From: Larix sibirica
Taxonomy: Eukaryota > Streptophyta > Pinopsida > Pinales > Pinaceae
Direction: 5' to 3'
NCBI GenBank assembly: GCA_004151065.3
Contig: NWUY0300026271.1
Coordinates: forward strand, 1 to 28,837
DNA length: 28,837 nt
Both the position numbers and the translations under genes were made by a program. Under the pieces are notes generated by a model that was given only the letters and a program-made list of their open reading frames with translations, had not been told where the DNA came from and made no database searches. Below, piece by piece: positions 10,400 to 20,529 of this stretch. Every line of letters starts with the position of its first letter. Position 1 is the first letter of the stretch.

Positions 10400-11030
10400 T
10401 ATAAAGTTAATTTATGTGGAATATTTTCAAGAAAAGTGAGTGGAACTATGATGAGCCATTGATTGTAAGGATGAAAACTTAGGGAATTGTCAAATACTTT
10501 TTTCCCTTTACATGATGAAAAGCATAAGGAGATTTTGTAGGAGTGGACTTACAAGTGGTTGGACTTCAGTTCACAACCAATAGATTCAATATAATCTTAC
10601 TTTGGGCCTAAGGTAGCTACATATTTTTCCTTCTTGGGCATGTACAAAGTCGCTTCTATTTCTAGCTTTGTCGGGGATACTTTTCCATACTGTAAAATTT
10701 GGGTCTTGCAAGTTGGCTATGCTCCCCATGTTTTCTATATGGGTTGTCTCATGGGTTGTTCAATTTGTATAGTTTCGAAGCACCAGAATGTTGCACTCTA
10801 GGCCAAGTTAAATTTTCTTATCTTTGTCAAACATATCTTGGACATTAAGATACTACATCCATTTTATGGACACATTCGTGCTGACATGAAACATCTTGGC
10901 CAAAATATATATTACAATACATTCATGTTATAAATAAAATATCCAATAATCCAACTGCTCTGAAGTGGAAATTACATTCGAAGAGCATGTGATCATGTGG
11001 TGGAATGGGGGTGTTGGCAAGAGAAAGTAA
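10400..11030. other. No recognised feature
   Basis: I see no supported exon, RNA or repeat in this stretch on either strand. Confidence 0.4.
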
Positions 11031-11034
11031 AGTC

Positions 11035-11288
11035 TGTTGGTAAACACCATGATAAACCAAATAACTTAATAAATACTATAAAATGAAGAATATTACAATG
11101 ATATATGGTGGTATATTGAAAAATAGCAATATATCATCAAAGCTCAATTCAACCAAGAGGAGAGCACTCCAACAAATGGAATGATCCAAACAATGGGGCA
11201 TGAGATCCCTTATATGGGATCCTTGCAAAACCATGGTTACCCCAAACCGTGGGAGGTAACACCTAAGTGAAGGTTACATATCCCAACA
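11035..11288 (-). mobile_element. Putative solo LTR, 254 bp
   Basis: On the minus strand the block begins TGTTGGGATATG and ends TACCAACA, giving the TG...CA ends and the short TGTTGG/CCAACA inverted repeat typical of copia LTRs. Flanks are AAGTC (11030-11034) and AAATC (11289-11293), a 5-bp target duplication with one mismatch. There is no primer-binding site after its 3' end and no polypurine tract before its 5' end, so a solo LTR left by recombination fits better than part of a full element. No second copy lies in the window. Confidence 0.45.
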
Positions 11289-11299
11289 AAATCATGTCC

Positions 11300-11800
11300 T
11301 AAAAACACTCAACCTCTATTGTCTAGGTACTATTTTCCAGAACAACGTAATGGGGATTTATTAAACTCCTACAGCTTTGGGATTTTGTTGTAAATCTTGT
11401 CATCGAAAATATTTCTTATATTTATAGAAAAATATTTACAATCGGAAAGGAAAAAGGTAGAAGGGTATATACAATGGACTTAATAACCTCGTCCCAAGAG
11501 CCACAAAAATAGAAATAAAATCCAAGTAATTTAAGTGATTGAATGATTGTGCATCTTTGATCAACAAAGATTCTTTCACTAAAATCTAGTGACAAACCTC
11601 ATCTTTCCAAAAAGGACTGAAAGCAAACAAAGAGATAATCTCTTGCACTAAAACAAACTTACACTAGAGTTTCCACAACTCAAATAACATTGTAATCCAT
11701 AGGAATGCCAAAATATGGAAAAAGAAACCCAAACAAGTGTATGTAATGCACCACTACATCATCATGGGCAGAGACTTCATTTTAAAGACATAAAATCTTA
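11300..11800. other. No recognised feature
   Basis: AT-rich sequence with no supported exon or repeat between the putative LTR and the tandem array. Confidence 0.4.
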
Positions 11801-11810
11801 TGTAAGTGTT

Positions 11811-14674
11811 GAACAACACTAGTATTCTGAACAACACTAGTATTTTGAACAACACTAGAAGATATTCAAAATTATTTGAACATGTTTGACCCTACATACT
11901 ACACTAAGAATTGGAAACATACCACTTGGCTACCCCTATGTGCTTCTTTTGAGTGTTAATTTGTAGTTAGTTGTTCAACACCTCACAAAGGAGGTTAGTA
12001 GTAAATGGTATAATATAGTTGTTGTACATATTTAAATTCCATTGGAAAATTGTGGAGTCTTCTCATAGGGTGTTGATAGTGAACACACGCTTGGAGTAAT
12101 GGATGTTGTTTCATAGGTAGCTAACATAATTTGGCATTATGGTTTATTATATGAATTTCATTCATCCTCTTCAAATTTAGCACAGAGAACAAACTAATTG
12201 TTCAAATGCAACATAGGGATGTCTAACCTAACTATAAGTTTCATGGAGGGAGTAAGCCGTAGTTTGGAAATGAAAACATATCATCCTCAGTTTCGAAATG
12301 AAACCAAGCTTCAACACTTCATCACATCAACACTTCAACAATCTAGAAGATATTCAAAATTATTTGAACATGTTTGAGCCTACATACTACACTAAGAATT
12401 GGAAACATACTGCTTGGTTTACCTTTATGTGCTTCTTTTGAGTGTTCATTTGCAGTTAGTTGTTCAACACCTCACAAAGAAAGTTAGTAGTAAAGGGTAT
12501 AATATAGATGTTGCACATATTTCTATTGCATTGGAAGATTGTAGAGTCTTATCATAGGGTGTTGGTAGTGGACACACGCTTGGAGTAATGGATTTTATTT
12601 TAGAGGTAGATAACATAATTTGGCATTACGGTTTATTATATGAATTTCATTCATCCTCTTCAACTCTGGCATAGAGACTAAACTAATTGTTCAAATGCAA
12701 CACATGAACTAAACTAACTATAAGCCTCATGGAGGGATTAAGCCTTAGTTTGGGAGGGATTAAGCCTTAGTTGGAAATGAAAACAAATCATCCTCAGTTT
12801 CGAAATGAAAACAAGCTTCAACACTTCATCACTTCAACACTTCAACAGTCTAGAAAATCTTCAAAATTATTTGAATGTGTTTGGCCCTACATACTACACT
12901 AAGAATTTGAAAAATACTACTTGGTTACCCCTATGTGCTTCTTTTGAGTGTTCATTTGTAGTTAGATATTCAACACCTCACAAAGGAAGTTGGTAGTAAA
13001 GGGTATAATATAGATGCTATAAATATTTCTATTGCATTAACAAATTGTGGAGTCTTCTCAAAGGGTGCTGGTAGTGGACACACGTTTGGATTAATGGATA
13101 TTGTTTCAGAGGTAGCTAGCATAATTTGACATTACAGTTTATTATATTAATTTCATTCATCCTCTTCAAATTTGGCATAGAGACCAAACTAATTGTTCAA
13201 ATGCAATACCTGGACTAAACTAACTATAAGACTCAGTTTGGAAATGAAAACAAATCATCCTCAGTTTGGAAATGAAAACAATTTTCAACACTTCATCACT
13301 TCAACGGTGTACAAGATCTTCAAAATTATTTGAACATGTTTGAGCCTACATACTACACTAAGAATTGGAAACATACCACTTGGTTACCCCTATGTGCTTC
13401 TTTTGAGTGTTCAATTGTAGCTAGTTGTTCAACACCTCACAAAGGAATTTAGTAGTAAAGGGTATAATATAGATGTTGTACATATTTCTATTGCATTGGC
13501 AGATTGTGGAGTCTTCTCGAAGGGTGTTGGTAGTGGACACATGCTTGGAGTAATGGATGTTGTTTCAAAGGTAGCTAGCATAATTTGGCATTATGGTTTA
13601 TTATATGAATTTCACTCATCCTCTTCAAATCTGGCATAGACACCAAACTAATTATTCAAATGCAACACTGGGACTAAACTAACTATAAGCCTCATGGAGG
13701 GATTAAACCTCAATTTGGAAATGAAAGCAGATCATCCTCAATTTCGAAATGAAAACATGATTCAACACTTTAATAATCTAGAAGATCTTCAAAATTATTT
13801 GAACATGTTTGAGCCTACATAATACACTAAGAAATGGAAACATACCACTTGGTTTACCCCTATGTGATTTTTTTGAGTGTTCATTGGTAGTTAGTTGTTC
13901 AACACCTCACAAAGGAAGTTAGTAGTAAAGGGTATAATATAGATGCTATTCATATTTCAATTGAATTGATAGATTGTGGAGTCTTATCAAAGGGTGTTGG
14001 TAGTGGACACATGCTTGGAGTAATGGATGTTGTTTCATAGGTAGCTAGCATACTTTGGCATTATGATTTATTATATGAATTCCATTCATCCTCTTCAAAT
14101 ATGGCACATAGAACAAACTAATTGTTCAAATGAAACACCGGGACTAAACTAACTATAAGCCTCATGGAGGGAGTAAACCTCAGTTTGGAAATGAAAACAA
14201 GCTTCAACACTTCATCACTTCAACACTTCAACAGTCTAGAAGATATTCAAAATTATTTGAACATGTTTGAGCCTACATACTACACTAAGAATTGGAAATA
14301 TACCACTTGGTCACCCCTATGTGCTTCTTTTGAGTGTTCATTTGTAGTTAGTTGTTCAACACCTCACAAAGGAAGTTATTGGTAAAGGGTATAATATAGA
14401 TGATGTACATATTCCTATTGCACTAGTAGATTGTGGAGTCTTCTCTGAGGGTGTTGGTAGTGGACACATGCCTGGAGTAATGGATGTTGTTTCAGAGGTA
14501 GCTAGCATAATTTGGAATTACAGTTTATTATATGAATTTCATTCGTCCTCTTCAAATATGGAACAAAGACCAAACTAATTGTTCAAATGCAACACAGGGA
14601 CTAAACTAACTATAAGCCTCATGGAGGGAGTAATCCTCATTTTGGAAATGAAAACAGGCTTCAACACTTCATCA
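11811..14674. repeat. Six-unit tandem array of 458-507-bp units
   Basis: The conserved block GA(T)(A/C)TTCAAAATTATTTG starts at 11861, 12349, 12856, 13315, 13784 and 14242, giving periods of 488, 507, 459, 469 and 458. The 507-bp unit carries an extra 20-odd-bp duplication around GAGGGATTAAGCCTTAGTT. The array enters through three 18-bp copies of GAACAACACTAGTATT at 11811, 11829 and 11847, and ends near 14674. Units are clearly homologous but carry scattered substitutions. The array lies between exons of the minus-strand CACTA accessory gene, so it is probably intronic or a later insertion. Confidence 0.93.
14348..14578 (+). other. Open frame conserved across array units, function unknown
   Basis: In the last array unit a plus-strand frame without an early ATG stays open for 76 codons. 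It includes KGYNIDDVHIPIALVDCGVF, SEGVGSGHMPGVMDVVSEVA and SIIWNYSLLYEFHSSSSN, then stops at TAA. The same frame is recognisable in the other units (for example KGYNIDVVHISIALADCGVF near 13460), with occasional single stops. A preceding frame (14164-14385) encodes a different peptide, also repeated between units. I do not recognise a family. It may be a decayed duplicated gene piece or repeated non-coding DNA that happens to be open. Confidence 0.3.
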
Positions 14675-14763
14675 ATACAACAAAATGGGCCAAGACAATG
14701 ACAGATGGACCTTGGCATACACATGGTCAAACAAGAAGAAATGAGAACAATAGAGCCTCTTAC

Positions 14764-16470
14764 CTCATCTAAATCTAACGTACAATCATGCTCATTCCAT
14801 GCAAAAAATATAGGCTTAACAGAGGAAACCAACTGCCGAAGTGTCTCATTGATCTTGTATATGCAACTCATTACATGTTTGTACCCTTCATTCGAGTTGA
14901 CATCATTTAAACTAGATGTTACTATGCTTGTTTCAACTCCAACAGATGGTTGTGAAATATCTCGAAGCAATCTAGGATTCTTCTTGATCTTACTATCAGA
15001 TTTAGAAGTTGAACCTAACACTACCATATAATTGACAATATCTTTTGCACTTGATTCTCTATTACTAGTTTCCACCTAAAATACAATGTCAAGTTTCATC
15101 ATACAATTAGTTCAATAAAGAAATTCAATTAAATAACACAACATAAATTCAACCAAAAAGACACATTTACTGCAATTGTTTTCTGTTTTGGCCTCCAATG
15201 TGCCTCGACCAAATGTATATTTAGCTCTCATGTTATCTCTTGCTTTCATGCCTCTATTCCTCTTTTCCAAATATTCTTGAAAACACATATTTTCCTTCAA
15301 CACCTCCCACTATTTGGGAGATAGAGAGGAATTTGTCCTATCTTTTCCATCCATGATTATTTTTCTGCAATTGTATCTATAATTGTTCATCAAAATTCTC
15401 ATCTTTTGCTTGTAATATTTCCAGATATTTTTCCACCAATAGTCTCAAAAGAATTTTCCATTTTTTATACAACATTTTCCACACTTCTTGGATCTTGCTC
15501 TGCAAAATTTGATTTGCAAATATCCAAATGCGCCCTGCATCTGGTACCCAACTCGGTGACCCACCTTGCAGCAATTTTCCCAATGGGATCACCATCTTTC
15601 AACACCTCAACCAAAAATGGCTTCTTACCTTCTAATTTTTTTTGTCCTCTCTGTAGATCTATACCAATCTTAACTAATTCTTTGTCTTTTAACAAAAGAA
15701 GACACACCTTCTGAACCACTACCAATATTATTGGTTGATCTTGTTTCATCAAAAGTTGTAGATGTAGGTGTGTTTTGAGGAACACTAGATGTTAGCGGTG
15801 TCTCTTTGTGACTTGCATGAACCAGAATTGCATGCTCCTTGGCCACATCAGGTGTGGTAGTAGTTAGCTCAGTACCGATCTGCGCAAATGTGCCTTCAAA
15901 TATCTCTTTTAATTTTGCATAAACCATTTGCAGACCTGATTTTCCTTTTTCGTATTCTTTATCAAAAGTATCTTTTAGATTTTGTTGAAATGGATCATTA
16001 GGCTGCACATCACCATGTGCTATATCAGGCTGCACAACACCACATCTCTTCTTTTCATCAACTACATTTCCTATATCAGGATGCACATCACCACAACTCT
16101 TATTTTCATCAACTACATTTATTGAATCACAAATGCATTGGATTCTACGAGTTGGGGCCCCTATATCTTTACTTTCCCTTGATTTTTTCTCCAGTTTTTT
16201 AGTGCAATCTTTTTCTTTCCTATAAAATTAAAAAATATCATATTAATATTTATATACATAAGGTTCTTGCTTATAAAATATTAAACAATATTAAACAAAT
16301 AATATACTAGAGTGGATTAACAACTTGCCTTTTTGTCAAACCAAGAGACTATAAATATTCGTCATTCTTGGCCACATGTTCTCTACATAAGCGCTCATAT
16401 TCCATCAAGGTTTCAACTTTATCACCGTTGTCTAATTTGAGCCTCAAGCACTTTTTATTCACATCCTGAA
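14764..16470 (-). pseudogene. CACTA accessory gene, Transposase_24-like exons
   Basis: Exons on the minus strand: about 16466..16343 (DVNKKCLRLK...YERLCREHVAKNDEYL then an in-frame stop), 16219..about 15360, about 15360..15171, and 15075..14764. The second exon begins EKDCTKKLEKKSRESKDIG, carries 51-nt internal repeats, then after a frameshift near 15670 reads KPFLVEVLKDGDPIGKIAAR, WVTELGTRCRAHLDICKSNF and AEQDPRSVENVV. The third contains a stop in SPK*WEVLKENMCFQEYLEK and then RNRGMKARDNMRAKYTFGRG. The order 'GxPIG..RxxxELGxxxRxxxxI' then 'W..L......EY.EKRNRxxKARDNM' is that of plant Ptta/En/Spm proteins (Transposase_24). The 15075..14764 exon (VETSNRESSAKDIVNYM...) starts after TTTTAG and ends before GTAAGA. 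The junction phase at 15171 is doubtful. The product is presumably a DNA-binding accessory protein. Several stops and a frameshift make it nonfunctional. Confidence 0.6.
15994..16116 (-). repeat. 51-nt in-frame repeat within the CACTA accessory exon
   Basis: Two complete 17-codon units (VVDENKSCGDVHPDIGN and VVDEKKRCGVVQPDIAH; 16116-16066 and 16065-16015) are followed by a partial third (GDVQPND, 16014-15994). The frame is preserved, so the duplication arose while the frame was read or by chance in multiples of three. Confidence 0.85.
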
Positions 16471-17025
16471 GTCCAACATTTCACATAAACAATAATGTAT
16501 AAATCAACCACCTGAATAAGTAGAATATCAGTGGAAGAACCATCGCATTTCTATATCATACATTTGTACAATTAATAGGAAACAATTTAAAATATTAATT
16601 AGAAAAGAATAACAAATAGCAAATGCAGTTAAGTCAGTCTTCTACACAGATGGAGGAACGCCATATGAATGGTTGTGTTTCAAATGCTAAAAATATGGTT
16701 ATAAGGCGATAAAGCCAAAGCAAAAATGCTCCAAAGACAAATGATCAAAGTGCCACTCAACCAAAAGTAAATAATATCCAAGAGGATCGGTCATATTGCT
16801 ATCCAAAAAAAACTAGCAGCTTACCTCTATTGACAACAAATTTTTATCAACACCAGTTTAGAGGTCTTCCCAACACAATTCCACCCTAATTCAGCATGGA
16901 TAAATAGGATGGTTGTGCCAAGAAAATTGAACATTCAAACCTAGAATTCAAAAAGAGTGGTGAAGCAATCTATGAAATCTAATATTACATTCAATAATAA
17001 ATTACATCATACCTATAACCAGATT

Positions 17026-18150
17026 TTAGAATCCATTGGGATCAGAATCCCCATCACTACTGTATGCATGTGCCTGATTTTCATCCTCATCCTCATCTGT
17101 GACGAGAAATTCTTCATTCTTGCTTGCAATCTCTTCGTTGGGAATCAAAGTCTCTTCTTCAAACACTCTATTATCGTCTTCAACCACTTCTTCCAATGTT
17201 TCTTTTAAATTATCATATTTCCCATCAACCATTATATCAACAAATTCCATGATTTTTTGTTTTAAACGAGACTCTGTTTGAATGACATACGACCATCATG
17301 GGATTCTTATGTCATCAATTAATAATGACTAGTTAATTTGAATAGGGGAAAGATATGGCTCACCGGTCTCTAATAAAAATTGTTGTGTATTTGTACATAC
17401 AAATCCATACTTTTCATGTTGGAACGATGATGGTTTGATCCACCTACATTTTAATAATACAGGTCTATGCTCACCATAAACAAATTTAATAATTTATTGG
17501 ATGAATCCCACAAAATTTCTTCTCAGTTTCATGATGAAATTCAACACTAAAAACACAATCACAATTTCCCTTTCCCTTGTCCTTTTCTTCCACTCTTAAA
17601 TGACTACCATAAGCCCACATTCCACTAAAACACAAATCCCATATATGTGGAGGTTGTGAAATCTCAATTTCCTCACTCGTTAGACCTTGAACATGTTGTT
17701 CTACATCATGGATTGCCTCAATAATCGATTCTTCAAATTTTGGAAAATAATCATGTTTTCCAGTCAAATCATGACGTCCGCGCTTTTGTGATGGAGGTCG
17801 CATCGATGTTTACTTCTATTCTTTGTATTTGATACATAAAACATGAACACACAAGATATTAAGATTAATAATATTAATGTGTAAATGCAATTGAATAAAT
17901 AAGTTATTATGTAAAAAATATTTTCACCTGCACCACTTATCAAGCAAAGATGTGTTTTGAAGAACATATGCATGTATCACACTTCTTTCTGCATGTAATA
18001 GCTTGAAGCGATGTCCATTTACTTATAATAATTCACTTGCAATTCTCTCCTCTTCCTCTTCATCGCATACACGTCGATTGAGATTTTTGAAATCCTTCGT
18101 ATATTCTGTGAAAAATCCCATGGCCTCTTGCATNCCTTGTGGTTTCCCCG
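17026..18150 (-). pseudogene. CACTA transposase C-terminal region, DUF4216-like
   Basis: The minus-strand exon ending at 17928 (donor CAG/GTGAAA) reads FFTEYTKDFKNLNRRVCDEE, EEERIASELL, stop, then NGHRFKLLHAERSVIHAYVL and QNTSLLDKW, which matches the linker between DUF4218 and DUF4216 in plant CACTA transposases. The next block (about 17803-17486) gives SQPPHIWDLCFSGMWAYGSH and LRVEEKDKGKGNCDC. A frameshift near 17490 then leads to KFVYGEHRPVLLKCRWIKPS, EKYGFVCTNTQQFLLETGEP and WSYVIQTESRL, the DUF4216 core. The tail is strongly acidic (VTDEDEDENQAHA) and ends at 17026. At least three in-frame stops plus a frameshift show inactivation. The catalytic DDE part should lie upstream (right) but is absent. 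An ambiguous base sits at 18134. Confidence 0.72.
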
Positions 18151-18203
18151 AGAGAAATATTGTGTTCATTGTGTTCTTGTTGTGCTTGTATTTCTTTCAG
18201 TGA

Positions 18204-19850
18204 TAGATTGTTTAATGTTATATGCTAAACAAGTAAAAACTAACAAGGCCAACGGATCCTTGAGGCATTTCAAAAAGTGTGCATATTCCCTATGTGCTTT
18301 CACTATCGTTCATTGATCTATGGGGCCCACCTTTGATCTGCTCGGTCACTTTTCCTAATGTCCTTGCACCTCGACAATGCGTTGAGCCCCTCCGTCGTCG
18401 ATCTCTTGGGTCTTCCTATGATATTCTCGATCACTCTTTAGCTCTTGATCGTCTTAGTCCCAGGTCACCACCCTTGGTCTTACTTTCCTCTTAGCTCATA
18501 ATGTCCAACCTGTGGTCGTCACACCACCTTTATTTATATTGTTTTGACCACCTTTTTGTTTCATGCAAATTTAGGATAAGGTATGAAGGTATTAATACAA
18601 GTATTTTCACCTATTTTGAAAACTTCTCAGGGCTTATCAGCCCTGAAACATTTCCAGTGATATCACCATCTATGACCAAGTTTCCCAAGCCTAGTGCTAT
18701 GTGACCATCACAAAAAAAATATTGAGTAAAAATTTCAATTGACGTACAAAGCTATGTTTTAGCCACCATTCATGCCCAATCAAATATAATTTTTAACATT
18801 TGCTAAAAGTATTGACATCATGCTCAATTACTAGTGTTGTTGCATGCTCAAGTTGCCTAGTCAAAACAATCTAATGCATTCCATGATGACAAAACAAACA
18901 AACAATAGCATTATTCACTTATCCATTCAAATTCCCTTCATAATTAAATAAAATGCAATGATAAAACATGATAAACATGATAATAACGTATATTTCATCA
19001 CTATAATGCAATCAACACTCAAGACACTAGTATGATATTAGGACCATAGGACAAAAAATGGCCTATGCATTTGATGTTTCTTATTTTTATTTATTTCACT
19101 AAGGTTGTTAATTGTGGAAGTGATAGTATGTTGTAGGATATTAGATAACCAATACAACACAAATTCCATATTACAATGAGAAGAGAGTTTCATACACCAT
19201 ATTGATATCTAATGTAAACAAAGAAATGTAATGCATTGGCCACGATTTAGATATCACATACGTGCATATTATGTATAATTCAAATCAAATGCCACATGTG
19301 ACACAGTAGTATCACCACTAGAATCATTATCGTGATCATAACCCTGAAAGTAATTATAACACCATGCCCTCAATCATACATATCTTATGTCTTTAGTGCA
19401 ATCCGGGGAGAAATCAAGATTGGAAGTTGCAAGGTACCATACATGGGTATCCCGAGGATGAGTACTAGGAGATTCAGAGTAGTCATGAATGGAGTCTTAA
19501 TTATAGTGTGGGAAAGAAAAATGGGATATGTGGAATGGGATCCATTATGTGGGGGGAGGGGGGAAGTCATGCCTAATGGGTGATGGGAAGTGGTAGGTGA
19601 TGGGGTCAAAGTTTCCTCATCTACTAGTAAGATGGTGTAGACAAGTAAATAAAATCTAGGTGGAGGTTGGGGTGGGTCACTAAGGAATGCCCCTAGCAAT
19701 GATGAATATTTGTAGATTTCAAGACTTATCTTGGTGTAAGATATGGTTGGTTGACTGGTGTCAAAGGTGAACAAGATTATGTTCGATTTTATGGTTGGAT
19801 GGAGCTCATAGTGTGTCAGTTGAGTGATCTTCCTATAAAAATGTAATTGG
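18204..19850. other. Unassigned stretch with a GC-richer patch
   Basis: Homology to the CACTA transposase fades at about 18.2 kb. The segment 18300-18500 is noticeably richer in G+C than its neighbours and open on the plus strand, but no frame resembles a known domain. A G-rich run (GGGGGGAGGGGGG-like) lies at about 19551-19563. The minus-strand open frame at 19385-19774 (129 codons, Pro/Thr/Leu-rich) has no family resemblance. Confidence 0.4.
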
Positions 19851-20420
19851 GATTTCCAAAAGTCCCAATGGCAGAGGATGAATTCCCCCGAAGCTAATTA
19901 GGTAAAGTATGATAGATTTATTCATAATGAAGACACTAAGGGCATATCCCAACGGCCAACAACTATCTTCCTTAGCTACAATCAAAACCCATGAAAGTTT
20001 TCTTGGCGATAATCTTAAGTTTTAGTCACTAAAATACCTTCCTCAAGTGTGGATAAGATATTTTTCCTCAAATGGTCATGGGTCACAGGTCAATAAGAGC
20101 TAAGTGGCTCAAGAAACCTTAGAAAAACATCGTACCTCAGCTTTAGTATCTTGGGGCACCACGTCTTTCTTATCTTGGCTTTTGCACACTAGATATAGAA
20201 TCATTTCAAGCCTTAGAAACAAGACTATGTTTTGAATGACAAATGATTGAGGGGCATTATTGGATGGCTAGCCCCATAATTTCACCTTAGACTATAATTT
20301 TTTTTTATGACCTCAACAAAGAGGAATTAAGTAGTTTAATTGCATTGCTTGAATTAAGGTTTGACTTTGATTAATTGGTTTTCTCAATGGTTTTGAGTAA
20401 ATGTTTAATAGATTGTTGAT
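19850..20420. other. No recognised feature
   Basis: AT-rich intergenic DNA without supported exons or repeats. Confidence 0.4.
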
Positions 20421-20423
20421 TAA

Positions 20424-20517
20424 GAATTATAAAATAGATGTGCATTTTAATGGTTAAGTAGAAACCTAAGGAATTATAAAATAGATGTGCAATTTCTTGG
20501 TTAAATAAAAACACAAA
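20424..20517. repeat. 47-bp direct repeat, two copies
   Basis: GAATTATAAAATAGATGTGCA begins at 20424 and 20471. The following TTTT..TGGTTAA(G/A)TA(G/A)AAAC is also repeated with a few changes. Confidence 0.75.
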
Positions 20518-20529
20518 GGATTATCGATA

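Larger units (their letters stand above)
5758..18200 (-). mobile_element. Decayed CACTA (En/Spm) DNA transposon, 5' part lost
   Basis: The left boundary is a CACTA terminus (CACTAATAGAAAAAGTG) at 5758. Inside it are GTCAT-rich subterminal repeats, then minus-strand exons of an accessory gene (6853-7859 and 14764-16470), then a DUF4216-like transposase C-terminus (17026-18150). This order, read on the minus strand, is the expected 3' two-thirds of a CACTA element. I found no DUF4218 or Transposase_21 core to the right of 18.2 kb and no matching inverted terminus, so the right boundary is approximate and set by loss of homology. Internal stops and frameshifts show it is dead. Later insertions lie within it. 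That all pieces belong to one element is an inference. Confidence 0.65.

Noticed and set aside
14705-15031. 108-codon plus-strand open frame
   Set aside because: It lies opposite the minus-strand CACTA exon 14764-15075, which has good splice signals at both ends.
18279-18704. Two consecutive plus-strand open frames in the GC-richer patch
   Set aside because: Neither reads as a known protein family; kept only as a compositional remark.
18829-18840. TACTAGTG and other TAGTG strings right of 18.2 kb as the missing inverted end
   Set aside because: None is preceded by the CACTTTTTCT-type sequence expected for the inverse of the terminus at 5758.
19385-19774. 129-codon minus-strand open frame, Pro/Thr/Leu-rich
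   Set aside because: Opposite a G-rich low-complexity patch; no domain, no splice context and no homologue that I recognise.
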